A stretch of DNA of 36,007 bases. Origin: Armatimonadota bacterium. Lineage in GTDB: Bacteria > Armatimonadota > Armatimonadia > Armatimonadales > Armatimonadaceae. Location of the stretch: the NCBI GenBank assembly GCA_014380815.1, contig JACMJB010000139.1:1-36007 (forward strand). Direction: 5' to 3'. Below, piece after piece: positions 15,098 through 23,120 of this stretch. Within the stretch, counting starts at the first letter, position 1; each line of letters opens with the position of its first letter. A program made the position numbers and the translations under genes. The notes beneath the pieces are model-generated. The model searched no databases. It saw only the letters and a program-made list of their open reading frames with translations, and was not told the DNA's origin.

Positions 15098-17149
15098 ATG
15101 TCCAGCCTATTCTCCAGCGTCGGTGATGATGTGGCGACGTCTTCTCCACCGGGCCGCATTCCAGCGCCTCCGTCGCCGCTGCCGATCGCCCCCGCCGCAC
15201 CAGACACTCCCGCGCCCGAAGCAGGACCGCCCGCCGCCGCCAAGCTGCGCTGGTGGGCAGTCTTTCCGGTCGCGCTGCCGCTGATCGTGCTGGATGCTTT
15301 CTGGGTGATCCAAGCTGAAAAGCTGGGGAGCGGCCCGTACTTCACCACTATCTCGCTCTTTGCCAACGTCTTCTTTCTCCTGACGGTCCTGCTCATCGCC
15401 AACGCGCTCGTGAAACGTCTCGCGCCGCGCGCGGCTCTGTCGCAAGCGGAACTTTTACTGGCTTATACGATGATCGCGATCGGGGCCGCACTGGCAGGCC
15501 ATGACATGCTGCCATCCGTGATTCAGATGATGGGGCACCCCACCAAATTCGCGACGCCGGAGAACGGGTGGATGGACCGCTTCGGACAGTATCTGCCCAC
15601 CCCGTTGATGGTCTCCGACAGGGATGCGCTGAGGGGTTACTACCAGGGGGGGTCGTCGCTGTATCAGGCCGAGAACTGGCGGCCCTGGATGAAGCCCGCG
15701 CTGCTCTGGAGCGGTTTTACGATCGTGCTGGTCTGGACGATGATGTGCCTCAACGTCCTGGTCCGGCAGGGGTGGCAGGACCGCGAACGGCTTCCCTTTC
15801 CCGTGGTCGAGATTCCCCTCCAGATGACCGACCCCTCCGGAAAGCTCTGGAAAAACGGGCTGTTCTGGGCGGGCTTCGGCCTCCTTGCCGCTATCGAGAT
15901 CCTGAACGGGCTGGCGTTTCTGTATCCGAGCATCCCCCGCATCAATCTGCAGCATATCAATGTACAAGGTCAGGGCCTCTTCGCCACCCGCCCCTGGAGC
16001 GCCGTCGGCTTCACCTGTTACTCGTTCTATCCGTTCGCGATTGGTCTGGGCTACCTGCTGCCGCTTGACCTGCTGTTCTCCTGCTGGTTTTTCTATCTGA
16101 CCTGGAAGCTGCAGGCCGTGATCGCCGCCCAGTTCGCCCTGGATGTAACCCCGGACTTCCCCTATGTCCGCGAGCAGTCGTTCGGCGGCTACCTGGCGAT
16201 TGTTGGGTTCGTGCTCTGGAACGGTCGTCACTACTTCCGAGACGTTTTCAAACGGGTGCTGGGGGAGCCGACCGACCTGGAGGATCGAACCGAGGCGCTT
16301 TCCTATCGTCAGGCGACATTCGGGGCACTGGCCGGACTGGGCCTGCTGGTGGGCTTCCTGGTCTGGGTGGGCATGTCTCCGATCCTCGCGATCGTGGCGT
16401 TCCTTCTGTACTTTGCCCTGTCGGTCGCAGTCACCCGGATGCGGGCGGAGTTCGGCCCGCCGGTCCACGACCTTCATTATTCCGGCCCGGAGTATATTTT
16501 GACGCACAGCTTCGGTACGCAGGCATTTTCCGCGCAGGACCTGACCCTGCTCTCGTTCTTCTACTGGTTCAATCGGGCTTACCGCTCGCATCCCATGCCG
16601 TTTGGTATCGAGGGACTGAAGGCCGCGCACACCCTGCGCGCGAACCAAAAGGTGATGCTGTGGGGAATGATGACCGCCGCCGTGGTGGGCAGTGTCGCCG
16701 TCTTCTGGGCCTATCTGCACCTGGCCTACGCCAACGGCACCCAGGCGAAGTTCACCAACGGCAGCAACTTCGCCGCGGAAGCATACAACCGGCTGAACGG
16801 TTGGATCCAGGCACCGTCAAAGCCGAATACCGGCGCAATGGGGGCGATGGGGATCGGGTTCCTGTTCTGCGCCGCTCTGATGGCGGCGCGGATTCAGTTT
16901 CCCTGGTGGCCGCTCCACCCCATCGGCTACGCCATCTCGTCGTCGTGGGCGATCAACCTGGTCTGGATGCCGCTGCTGATCGCCTGGATCGTAAAAGGGA
17001 CCGTTCTGCGGTACGGCGGCAACAAGCTGTACAGTCAGCTCATGCCCTTTTTTATCGGGATCATTCTGGGCCAGGTGGTCACCGGCAGCGCCTGGCACCT
17101 CCTCTGCCTGTATCTGGGCGTCACCCCCTACTCGTTCTGGGGCGGCTAG
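15098..17149 (+). CDS. DUF6785/DUF6784-type multi-pass membrane protein, OPT-like
   Basis: A 683-residue polytopic membrane protein. After an Ala/Pro-rich tail of about 48 residues come some 13 or more hydrophobic helices, for example VFPVALPLIVLDAFWVI, TISLFANVFFLLTVLLIANAL, LLLAYTMIAIGAALAG, ALLWSGFTIVLVWTMMCLNVL, LWKNGLFWAGFGLLAAIEILN and FMPFFIGIILGQVVTG-like C-terminal segments. Features such as RERLPFPVVEIPLQM and MRAEFGPPVHDLHYSGPEYIL are those of the large DUF6785 proteins found in Planctomycetes and Armatimonadota, distantly like oligopeptide (OPT) transporters. Transport of peptides or metal chelates is only inferred. The start at 15098 has AGGAA six bases upstream. Its TAG stop overlaps the stop of the convergent hydrolase gene as CTAG. 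Confidence 0.85.
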   Translation: MSSLFSSVGDDVATSSPPGRIPAPPSPLPIAPAAPDTPAPEAGPPAAAKLRWWAVFPVALPLIVLDAFWVIQAEKLGSGPYFTTISLFANVFFLLTVLLIANALVKRLAPRAALSQAELLLAYTMIAIGAALAGHDMLPSVIQMMGHPTKFATPENGWMDRFGQYLPTPLMVSDRDALRGYYQGGSSLYQAENWRPWMKPALLWSGFTIVLVWTMMCLNVLVRQGWQDRERLPFPVVEIPLQMTDPSGKLWKNGLFWAGFGLLAAIEILNGLAFLYPSIPRINLQHINVQGQGLFATRPWSAVGFTCYSFYPFAIGLGYLLPLDLLFSCWFFYLTWKLQAVIAAQFALDVTPDFPYVREQSFGGYLAIVGFVLWNGRHYFRDVFKRVLGEPTDLEDRTEALSYRQATFGALAGLGLLVGFLVWVGMSPILAIVAFLLYFALSVAVTRMRAEFGPPVHDLHYSGPEYILTHSFGTQAFSAQDLTLLSFFYWFNRAYRSHPMPFGIEGLKAAHTLRANQKVMLWGMMTAAVVGSVAVFWAYLHLAYANGTQAKFTNGSNFAAEAYNRLNGWIQAPSKPNTGAMGAMGIGFLFCAALMAARIQFPWWPLHPIGYAISSSWAINLVWMPLLIAWIVKGTVLRYGGNKLYSQLMPFFIGIILGQVVTGSAWHLLCLYLGVTPYSFWGG

Positions 17150-18045
17150 CGCAGGTTCGCACGGAAAAAAGCGAGGGTGCGGGTCCACGCATCGCTGGCG
17201 GCAGCGGCATTATAGCGCTCGCCGGTATCGTTGAAAAAGGCATGACCGGCCCCGGCGTAGATTTTGGACTCGTATTTTTTGCCTGCCGCCTTCATCGCCG
17301 CCGTGGTCTCCGGGACACGTGAGGTGATCCGCTCGTCGGTCTCGCCGTAGAGGCCCAGCACCGGGCAGAGGGTCTTCGCCAGTTCCGGCGCGGACGGCGC
17401 GGTGCCGTAAAACACGACGCTGCCACGAAGGCGCGGGTCCTGGGTCGCGAGCGTGAACGAGCGCGCTCCGCCCCAGCAGAAGCCGACCACACCCAGTTTC
17501 CCTTTTTGGACCGCCGGATGAGCATCCAGGAAGCGGAGGGCGGATCTCAGGTCCGAGATCGCCTGTTCGGGGGTCAGCAGTCCAATCGCCGCGCGGGCCT
17601 CGTCGGGGGTCTTCATCGCGCCGGTTCCCCCACTGCGAGCCAGGGCGTCCGGGGCGAGTGCGACAAACCCCTCGGCGGCGAAGCGCCGGGCGACATCACG
17701 GGTGTGCTCGTTCAGGCCCCGATTCTCGTGGATCACCAGAACAGCAGGGAAGGGTCCCTTGCCCTCCGGCGCGCTGAGGTAACCCCCAAGGATCTCTTTC
17801 GCCTCTTCGGGGAAGGAGACAGCAGTGGAGGTCACCTTCGCTTTTTGCGACTCGGCGTCGGAAAGCAGGGTCGCCGCCATGCCGTTCGATTCCAGCAGCA
17901 GATGGGCCGCCCCCATGCTTCCGGTCACGGCGATCAGACGCGTGAGGAAACCGCGCCGGTCAATGGCCTGGGCGCGATACTCGGCGGCGATCGTTTCGAC
18001 GACACGGGCGATGTCGGTGCTGGCGGAATCGGAAGTTTTGGACAT
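17146..18045 (-). CDS. Dienelactone hydrolase family protein with Tat-like leader
   Basis: A 299-residue alpha/beta hydrolase. The dienelactone-hydrolase core is complete: VLVIHENRGLNEHTRDVARRFA (oxyanion region), the nucleophile elbow GVVGFCWGG with Cys190, Asp237 in GLYGETDERI, and His268 in YAGAGHAFFN, forming a Cys-Asp-His triad. The N-terminal 65 residues are unusual: a polar stretch, then DRRGFLTRLIAVTGSMGAAHLLL with twin arginines at 30-31 and a hydrophobic run, like a Tat signal or anchor. Similar leaders occur on DLH proteins labelled YghX-like. The ATG at 18045 is preferred over the in-frame GTG at 18063 because a TAAAAT element lies between them. The stop overlaps that of the convergent membrane-protein gene. 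Substrate unknown. Confidence 0.88.
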   Translation of the reverse strand: MSKTSDSASTDIARVVETIAAEYRAQAIDRRGFLTRLIAVTGSMGAAHLLLESNGMAATLLSDAESQKAKVTSTAVSFPEEAKEILGGYLSAPEGKGPFPAVLVIHENRGLNEHTRDVARRFAAEGFVALAPDALARSGGTGAMKTPDEARAAIGLLTPEQAISDLRSALRFLDAHPAVQKGKLGVVGFCWGGARSFTLATQDPRLRGSVVFYGTAPSAPELAKTLCPVLGLYGETDERITSRVPETTAAMKAAGKKYESKIYAGAGHAFFNDTGERYNAAAASDAWTRTLAFFRANLR

Positions 18046-18119
18046 AGTGACGTATTTTAGCACAGAACGCCGTGGCCCGGACCCAGGCTCAGACAGGGCA
18101 GAACGGTTCCTGGGCGCGC

Positions 18120-19010
18120 TCAGCCCGCAGCCTGGTACGCGCGGGCCAGTTCGAACGCAAACTCCTCAAAGGTCGTAGAGGTCGTATTTTCCGGCGTTCG
18201 GCCTTCGCGGGACCGGATCGTCCCATCGCTCAGGGCGTGGTTTGTCTCGATGCTCAGCGCGGCAAAGTCAGCAGCGATTCCCGCCCCCATGAGCGCCTCG
18301 GTCATCTCCGAGTCGGAAATCTGCACATACGCGAGGTCTGGCTTCCCGATTCGCTCGCCGAGAAGGTTCGCAACTTCGGCAAGGCTGAGGTCGCGCGGCC
18401 CCAGCAGTTCCCGCACGACGATACCGCTCCAGTCACGGGCTATCAGCGCGTGGGCAGCAGCATGGGCGATGTCGCGGGTCGCGATCATCGGTATTCGAAC
18501 CCCGGGCGGGATCGTGTCCGCGATCCCCCCTTCATTCCGGATAGTTTCCAGGGACACATAAAAGTTCTCGAAGAAATACCCCGGACGAAGGATGAGCACG
18601 CTGGTCCCCACGAGCGCCCCCAGCCCCTGCTCCTGGGCGTACAGGCTCGCGATGAACCCGGTGCCTGACGGCAGGTCGGCCCCGACACTGCTAAGGCAGA
18701 CAGCGTGTCGCACGTCCGCATCCTCGATCGCTTTCACCACCGTTTTGCCCAGCTTGTCCTGCAGGACATCGTAGCCGGGAGTGTAGGGGTCGTGGGGCAG
18801 CATCGCGAAAACCGCATCCGCGCCCCGGAAGGCATGGGTGAGAAAGTCGGCGTCGTTCGCATCGCCCGCGAGTGCCTCCGCGCCCGCACTCCGCAGCTCG
18901 GCAAGCTTCGCTTCCGACCGACCGAGCGCCCGCACCGGTTCGCCCTTCTCCAGCAGATGCCCGACAATCTGTTTTCCGACCTGACCGGTCGCGCCCATCA
19001 CGGTAATCAT
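18120..19010 (-). CDS. NmrA-type NAD(P)-binding protein (atypical SDR)
   Basis: A 296-residue protein with an N-terminal Rossmann motif GATGQVGKQIVGHLL (residues 6-20) and the RALGRSEAKLAEL cofactor-specificity strand, typical of NmrA/HSCARG-like and azoreductase-like atypical short-chain dehydrogenases. No YxxxK catalytic pair is in the expected place, as usual for this group, so a redox sensor, quinone reductase or azoreductase role are all possible. FIASLYAQEQGLGALVGTSVLILRPGYFFENF is the family middle segment. A perfect AGGAGG lies eight bases before the ATG, the strongest ribosome binding site in the region. It is single, 74 bases before the DLH gene on the same strand. Confidence 0.87.
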   Translation of the reverse strand: MITVMGATGQVGKQIVGHLLEKGEPVRALGRSEAKLAELRSAGAEALAGDANDADFLTHAFRGADAVFAMLPHDPYTPGYDVLQDKLGKTVVKAIEDADVRHAVCLSSVGADLPSGTGFIASLYAQEQGLGALVGTSVLILRPGYFFENFYVSLETIRNEGGIADTIPPGVRIPMIATRDIAHAAAHALIARDWSGIVVRELLGPRDLSLAEVANLLGERIGKPDLAYVQISDSEMTEALMGAGIAADFAALSIETNHALSDGTIRSREGRTPENTTSTTFEEFAFELARAYQAAG

Positions 19011-19215
19011 CGCGTTTCCTCCTGAAGGCGGTTTGCCCTACTAGCCAACAGACCGGGCATACCCTTTTGCGCATCCACCATACCGTCGGTGAACCCACGG
19101 AGCGATTAGGATGCCGGTCCAAGGCTGTGTTCCGCCGCACTAGAGGATTCTACCCGGCGCCAGGCGCTGTCGAACGATACCCGTGAGGCAACAGCGCCTT
19201 CCCCGATTCTCCCGA

Positions 19216-19920
19216 TCATCCTCCGTAGGTCGGCTTCTGGGGCCATCCGGGCGGTGAGTCCTCGAAGTCCTCCTGCCGGCCATAGGGGGTCAGGTCGAGC
19301 AGACGGTAGGCATCAGTGACACTCTCAACCCCGCGAGCGTAGGCGGAATAGGTGTGGAAAAGAGCGTCTCCGTCCTGAAAGAACACGCTGATGCCGTGCT
19401 CTTCCCCTTCGACACCCGGTTCCGGGCGATAATTATATTCGACCGGGACCACCGTTTTGTCCGCGGTGACGTGGAAGTCATAGTTGAAGTCGCTTCCCAG
19501 CGACGACACCCACCGCTGACTCCAGCCCTTTCGCCCCTTATACGCCTCCAATTTGGCGAGCGGGGCGCGCGAAATCAGCACAAAAGTCGTGTCGCGCTCG
19601 CTCAGCGGCGACAGGTCGCCGAGGGCGTCCACGAATCCCGTGCAGCCCTGGCAGCCTTCAGCCCATTCCGGGTCGAACATGAAATGATAAACGACAAGCT
19701 GGCGGCGGCCCTCGAACAGCTCTTCAAGTGTCTTTTCGCCCTCCGGGGTATCGAACGAGTAACGTTTCTCGATCTTCACCATCGGAAGCCGCCGCCGCTC
19801 GGCATTCACCCGGTCATACTGCCGGGTGAGTTCTTTCTCCTGTACCAGAAGCGTTACACGCTCCGCCCGCCATTCGCGCTCCGGCACAACCCTCGGTCTT
19901 GCAATCTCAGTCTCTGTCAT
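19216..19920 (-). CDS. DUF899 thioredoxin-fold protein
   Basis: A 234-residue DUF899 protein, a thioredoxin-like family with unknown reaction. The pattern is [25 protein letters not shown] at the N-terminus, [47 protein letters not shown] with CxxC at Cys90 and Cys93, then [18 protein letters not shown] and FNYDFHV. The C-terminal part ([33 protein letters not shown]) is complete. In many bacteria DUF899 genes adjoin VOC or SRPBCC genes and small regulators; here the next gene on the same strand upstream is a VOC protein 93 bases away, so the two may be coexpressed. A palindrome at 19941 may regulate it. Confidence 0.92.
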   Translation of the reverse strand: MTETEIARPRVVPEREWRAERVTLLVQEKELTRQYDRVNAERRRLPMVKIEKRYSFDTPEGEKTLEELFEGRRQLVVYHFMFDPEWAEGCQGCTGFVDALGDLSPLSERDTTFVLISRAPLAKLEAYKGRKGWSQRWVSSLGSDFNYDFHVTADKTVVPVEYNYRPEPGVEGEEHGISVFFQDGDALFHTYSAYARGVESVTDAYRLLDLTPYGRQEDFEDSPPGWPQKPTYGG

Positions 19921-19940
19921 TGTGCTTCCGATTTTCTTTC

Positions 19941-19954
19941 TGACTATTCAGTCA
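19941..19954. promoter_or_regulatory. Possible regulator-binding palindrome before the DUF899 gene
   Basis: The inverted repeat TGACT-ATTC-AGTCA lies 21-34 bases upstream of the DUF899 start. Its form resembles operators of TetR-type regulators. Five-base arms with a four-base gap also arise often by chance, so only the position makes it notable. Confidence 0.3.
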
Positions 19955-20013
19955 TTAATTCCGGGGTGGGCACCGCCCCGCCGTATCCAGGGGTAACGTG
20001 TTGGTCATCGCCA

Positions 20014-20439
20014 CTATTTCCTCCCTGCCGTCCCCACCCTAAAGGGCAGCGATTGCCTGCCCATCTCTTCGGGGCTGACCTGTCGGACTGTGGTAGCGAT
20101 AGACCACTTATGCCCATAAGGATCGGCGGCCAATCCGTAGCGGTCGCCCCAGAACATCTCCTTCAAGGGCATCACCACCTGGCAGCCCGCCGTGACCGCG
20201 TTTTGAAAGACAGCATCGCAGTCCGTGACCTGCAGATGGAGCGTTACCGGCGAGCCGCCCAGTGCCCGCGAACTCTTGCCTCCGTGTTCCGGGAATTCGT
20301 CCGCGAGGAAAAGGTCGAAGTCACCCAGAAGGCGGACCAGCGTCGCGAAAACGCGGCGGGAGTCAGAGCGGTAGATGGCGTCCACCATTTTGCGCGCCCG
20401 CTCTGTTTTCGCCGGACTCTCAAGGGATTGCGTTATCAT
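20014..20439 (-). CDS. VOC family (PhnB-like) protein with shortened or altered N-terminus
   Basis: A 141-residue vicinal-oxygen-chelate protein. From about residue 45 it matches PhnB-like VOC proteins well: GDFDLFLADEFPEHGG, SSRALGGSPVTLHLQVTDCDAVFQNAVTAGCQVVMPLKEMFWGDRYGLAADPYGHKWSIAT. The first part does not: the usual opening beta-alpha-beta unit with an FY motif is missing and replaced by SLESPAKTERARKMVDAIYRS. No other frame upstream encodes it before the divergent oxidase gene begins at 20515. So the gene is N-terminally truncated or strongly diverged. The ATG at 20439 is the first sensible start. Such proteins often bind small molecules or act as antibiotic-resistance or glyoxalase relatives, but with half a metal site altered, activity is doubtful. 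Confidence 0.75.
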   Translation of the reverse strand: MITQSLESPAKTERARKMVDAIYRSDSRRVFATLVRLLGDFDLFLADEFPEHGGKSSRALGGSPVTLHLQVTDCDAVFQNAVTAGCQVVMPLKEMFWGDRYGLAADPYGHKWSIATTVRQVSPEEMGRQSLPFRVGTAGRK

Positions 20440-20514
20440 GGTTACCGTCCACTGCCGGGCAGTGGGACAGACCGGAAAGAAGGAAAACCGCGCCGCCTCT
20501 GCGAAGCCTTCGAC

Positions 20515-21693
20515 ATGAGCAGCGGCAGTTACGAGGTGATCGTGCTGGGGGTCGGGGCGATGGGCACGGCGGCCTGCTGGCATCTGGCACGGCGCGGCGT
20601 GCGCGTTCTGGGCCTGGAGCAGCAAGGTATCCCCAACGCGCTGGGCAGCTCGCACGGGTACAGCCGCGCCATCCGGCTGGCCTACTTCGAGCATCCGGAT
20701 TATGTGCCGCTGCTGAAACGCGCCTGGGCACTCTGGCGGGAATTGGAGGAGGTCAGCGGCCAGACACTGCTCTACCCGACCGGCTGCCTGTATCTGGGAC
20801 CGCCCGACTCTGCCCTGATCCAAGGTTCGCGGAACGCGGCACAGCTTCATGGCTTGCCACACGAATCCCTGGACCGGCAGGCCATCGCGGATCGGTTCGG
20901 GCAGTTTTGCGTGCCGGACGACTATCTCGGTCTGTTCGAGACACGGGGCGGGACGCTGCGCCCGGAACTCTCTGTCGCCGCGATGGCGGGCGAGGCGCTA
21001 AGCCACGGGGCCGTTCTTCACGGAAACGCCGCCGTCAGCCGCTGGGAAGCGGACGCAAACCGCGTGACTGTCTTTACCACAGCCGGTGAGACATACCACG
21101 CCGATCGTCTGGTTCTCTCCGGCGGGGCGTGGAGCAGCCAAGTGGTGACCGGGATCGGCGTTCCGCTGACGGTCACGCGGCAGGTGATGGGCTGGGCCTG
21201 GCCTCTCAAACCCGACCGATTCCGCCTGGAGTCCGGCTTTCCGTCCTGGGCCATCGAACACGGGGCGGGGGAGTTTCACTATGGCTTCCCGATGCTGGCG
21301 GATAACCCCGGCTTCAAGATCGCCCGGCATGCCCCACTCGGCGAGGTGACTACACCCGAGACGGTGCGCCGTACCCCGGCGCCCGGCGACGAGGCGACCT
21401 TTCGGCCTGCCCTGCAACAATTCTTTCCCGACGCCGACGGGCCGACGCTCGCCATCCGAATCTGCCTCTACACGAACAGTCCCGACGGGCACTTTATCCT
21501 GGATCGGCACCCCAGCCACGCTAATGTAGCTGTCGCCTGCGGCTTCAGCGGGCATGGCTTCAAATTCGCGCCCGTGATCGGCGAGGCGCTCGCCGACCTT
21601 GCGACAACCGGCGAAAGCGCGCTGCCCATCGGCTTTCTGGGGCTGAGTCGTTTCGCCACGGCGGGGGAAGTGCCGGGAGCGGCTCCGATCTGA
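20515..21693 (+). CDS. MSOX/MTOX-family FAD-dependent amine oxidase (sarcosine oxidase-like)
   Basis: A 392-residue flavoprotein that oxidises secondary amines such as sarcosine or N-methyl amino acids, making peroxide. The N-terminal FAD motif is VIVLGVGAMGTAACWHLARRG (G12, G14, G17), followed by GSSHGYSRAIRLAY, the family flavin-contact loop. Lys268 in GFKIARHA corresponds to the oxygen-activating lysine, and Cys317 in RICLYTNSPDGHF to the cysteine that holds FAD covalently. The C-terminus VACGFSGHGFKFAPVIGE is intact. Spacing matches monomeric sarcosine oxidase closely. The frame is open far upstream, but the family start is the ATG at 20515. It is divergent from the VOC gene. Whether the substrate is sarcosine, N-methyltryptophan or another amine cannot be decided. 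Confidence 0.93.
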   Translation: MSSGSYEVIVLGVGAMGTAACWHLARRGVRVLGLEQQGIPNALGSSHGYSRAIRLAYFEHPDYVPLLKRAWALWRELEEVSGQTLLYPTGCLYLGPPDSALIQGSRNAAQLHGLPHESLDRQAIADRFGQFCVPDDYLGLFETRGGTLRPELSVAAMAGEALSHGAVLHGNAAVSRWEADANRVTVFTTAGETYHADRLVLSGGAWSSQVVTGIGVPLTVTRQVMGWAWPLKPDRFRLESGFPSWAIEHGAGEFHYGFPMLADNPGFKIARHAPLGEVTTPETVRRTPAPGDEATFRPALQQFFPDADGPTLAIRICLYTNSPDGHFILDRHPSHANVAVACGFSGHGFKFAPVIGEALADLATTGESALPIGFLGLSRFATAGEVPGAAPI

Positions 21694-21716
21694 TCGGCTC
21701 CTGGTATCGCCCCCTT

Positions 21717-22028
21717 TCATTCGGTCGCGCCATGCTCCTTGAGCAGCCTTGCCACTGCCTTCGCATCGTGTACCCTCGTTTCGGCCAAAGGGGTAAGGGT
21801 AAGTCCCCGCTTGAAATGCCCCTTCCAGGCCGCACAGTGCAGCAGGACCGAACCATCCGCGTCGCGGGCACCAACGAGCATTAGATCAGAGGCAATCAGC
21901 GCCCTGATGGTATCGGTGTCGCCGTTTTTGGCCGCACGAACGACTTGATTCTGCTCTTTCGTCGACTTGGGGGCAGTCGCTTGGGCCGCCGCCCCCTGAG
22001 CATCTGACGCTTCTACAATACCGGACAT
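21717..22028 (-). CDS. Small ankyrin-repeat protein
   Basis: A 103-residue protein. Residues 25-70 form one clear ankyrin unit and part of a second: VVRAAKNGDTDTIRALIASD, then DADGSVLLHCAAWKGH. The last stretch (AKAVARLLKEHGATE) looks like the end of another repeat helix. The segment between, FKRGLTLTPLAETRVHD, is not repeat-like, as if a longer ankyrin protein had lost its centre. The start is well supported by TCAGGAGG six bases before the ATG. Ankyrin domains bind proteins; no partner is evident. It converges with the amine oxidase gene, 23 bases away. Confidence 0.78.
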   Translation of the reverse strand: MSGIVEASDAQGAAAQATAPKSTKEQNQVVRAAKNGDTDTIRALIASDLMLVGARDADGSVLLHCAAWKGHFKRGLTLTPLAETRVHDAKAVARLLKEHGATE

Positions 22029-22155
22029 TCCATCCTCCTGAGTTTTACCTGGCTTCTGGCGAGCAGCCTCTCCCGCGACTTCCGACCAGCACTGCGATGA
22101 CGCTCAGAAAGGCGGAAAGGTGTCCTGTTGCTGTAGTCGTTCCTGTTGGAGTCGT

Positions 22156-23091
22156 TCAGATGCGGAAGTCGGGACTTTGTCCATCGTTTCCCGGTTCCAC
22201 AACACCGGTGAAACCGGCGGGGCGACCGCTGCACTGTCCGCTTACTTTTTCCGGCTTGAACCACTTGGCGTGACCATCCCAGAACCCATAACTCCCTCCC
22301 CCACTGTGGCGCTCGGAGGACGGGCGGCTCTGCTCGATCTGGGCCTGCTGCGCGGGAAGTGCCGAGGCAAACAAGGCGTTGGAGCGGCTGTTGCCCGTGG
22401 TCAAGTTATCCCCGCGGTTTCGGTTCCACGTCGAACAGGTGCCCGCTGCAGGCTGAATGTCGGTGCGGCGCACAATCGTGTAATGGGTTCCGTACTGCCG
22501 GTCGCCAGAGGTGTTCATGCCTGCCCCGGTGTTAGACGCGAACTCGAACACCAGGATCGTTGTCGCCGGGTAGATCACCTCGGCGTCGGTCGCGGTCGCA
22601 CTGCCGTTGTTCGCCAGGTTGTTGTTGCGGGCGTAGGAGGAGCGGTTTTCGCCGCCCAGCAGGGTGCCGGGCACAATCGGCCCCCAAACATAGCCCGCCA
22701 GCGGGTCCATGACCGCCGTGCCATCCCAGTACTGCGTCGTGCTCGGCGGCATCGGGACCGCCTCCTCGCTGTCTGAAGGGCATTTGTAGACGCCCCGGTT
22801 CTTGACGTAGGGGAACAGGAGATCTACCCATCCACGGGCCGCCCGACCGTTGATACACGCTGCGCCGCCGGGATTGGAGCAGTCGCGGTTGAACGCGACC
22901 GTATCCTCGTAATCCTGCCGGTACAAAATATTGGCGAGGGTGATCTGCCGAATATTGGACAGACAGGAGGTCTGACGCGCTTTCTCGCGGGCTTGAGCGA
23001 AGACCGGAAATAGGATGGCAGCCAGAATCGCGATAATAGCGATCACAACGAGAAGTTCGATTAGAGTAAATCCATAGGTCGGCTTTTGCAA
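22156..23091 (-). CDS. Prepilin-type DUF1559 protein (H-X9-DG)
   Basis: A 311-residue type II pseudopilin-like protein. The N-terminus is a class III signal: cleavage after Gly7, methylated Phe8 and Glu12 in [17 protein letters not shown], followed by [17 protein letters not shown]. The C-terminal half has the DUF1559 end motif, His262, nine residues, then Asp272-Gly273, followed by HAKWFK. Such proteins are expanded in Planctomycetes and Armatimonadota and are thought to form pseudopili or surface structures; function is undemonstrated. The start is TTG at 23091, supported by GGAGG with a nine-base spacing; no ATG fits. It lies 29 bases after the LacI gene on the same strand, so they are probably cotranscribed. 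Confidence 0.92.
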   Translation of the reverse strand: MQKPTYGFTLIELLVVIAIIAILAAILFPVFAQAREKARQTSCLSNIRQITLANILYRQDYEDTVAFNRDCSNPGGAACINGRAARGWVDLLFPYVKNRGVYKCPSDSEEAVPMPPSTTQYWDGTAVMDPLAGYVWGPIVPGTLLGGENRSSYARNNNLANNGSATATDAEVIYPATTILVFEFASNTGAGMNTSGDRQYGTHYTIVRRTDIQPAAGTCSTWNRNRGDNLTTGNSRSNALFASALPAQQAQIEQSRPSSERHSGGGSYGFWDGHAKWFKPEKVSGQCSGRPAGFTGVVEPGNDGQSPDFRI

Positions 23092-23120
23092 GATACAGTT
23101 CCTCCAGGTTGGTCAGTTGG

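Noticed and set aside
15455-16720. 421-codon open frame on the minus strand
   Set aside because: Antisense to the recognised membrane protein; charged low-complexity translation without domains.
19354-20514. Long upstream extension of the amine oxidase frame
   Set aside because: The extension is antisense to the DUF899 and VOC genes and unlike any oxidase; the family start is at 20515.
20440-20862. Upstream extension of the VOC frame
   Set aside because: It runs antisense through the oxidase gene and does not encode the missing VOC N-terminus.
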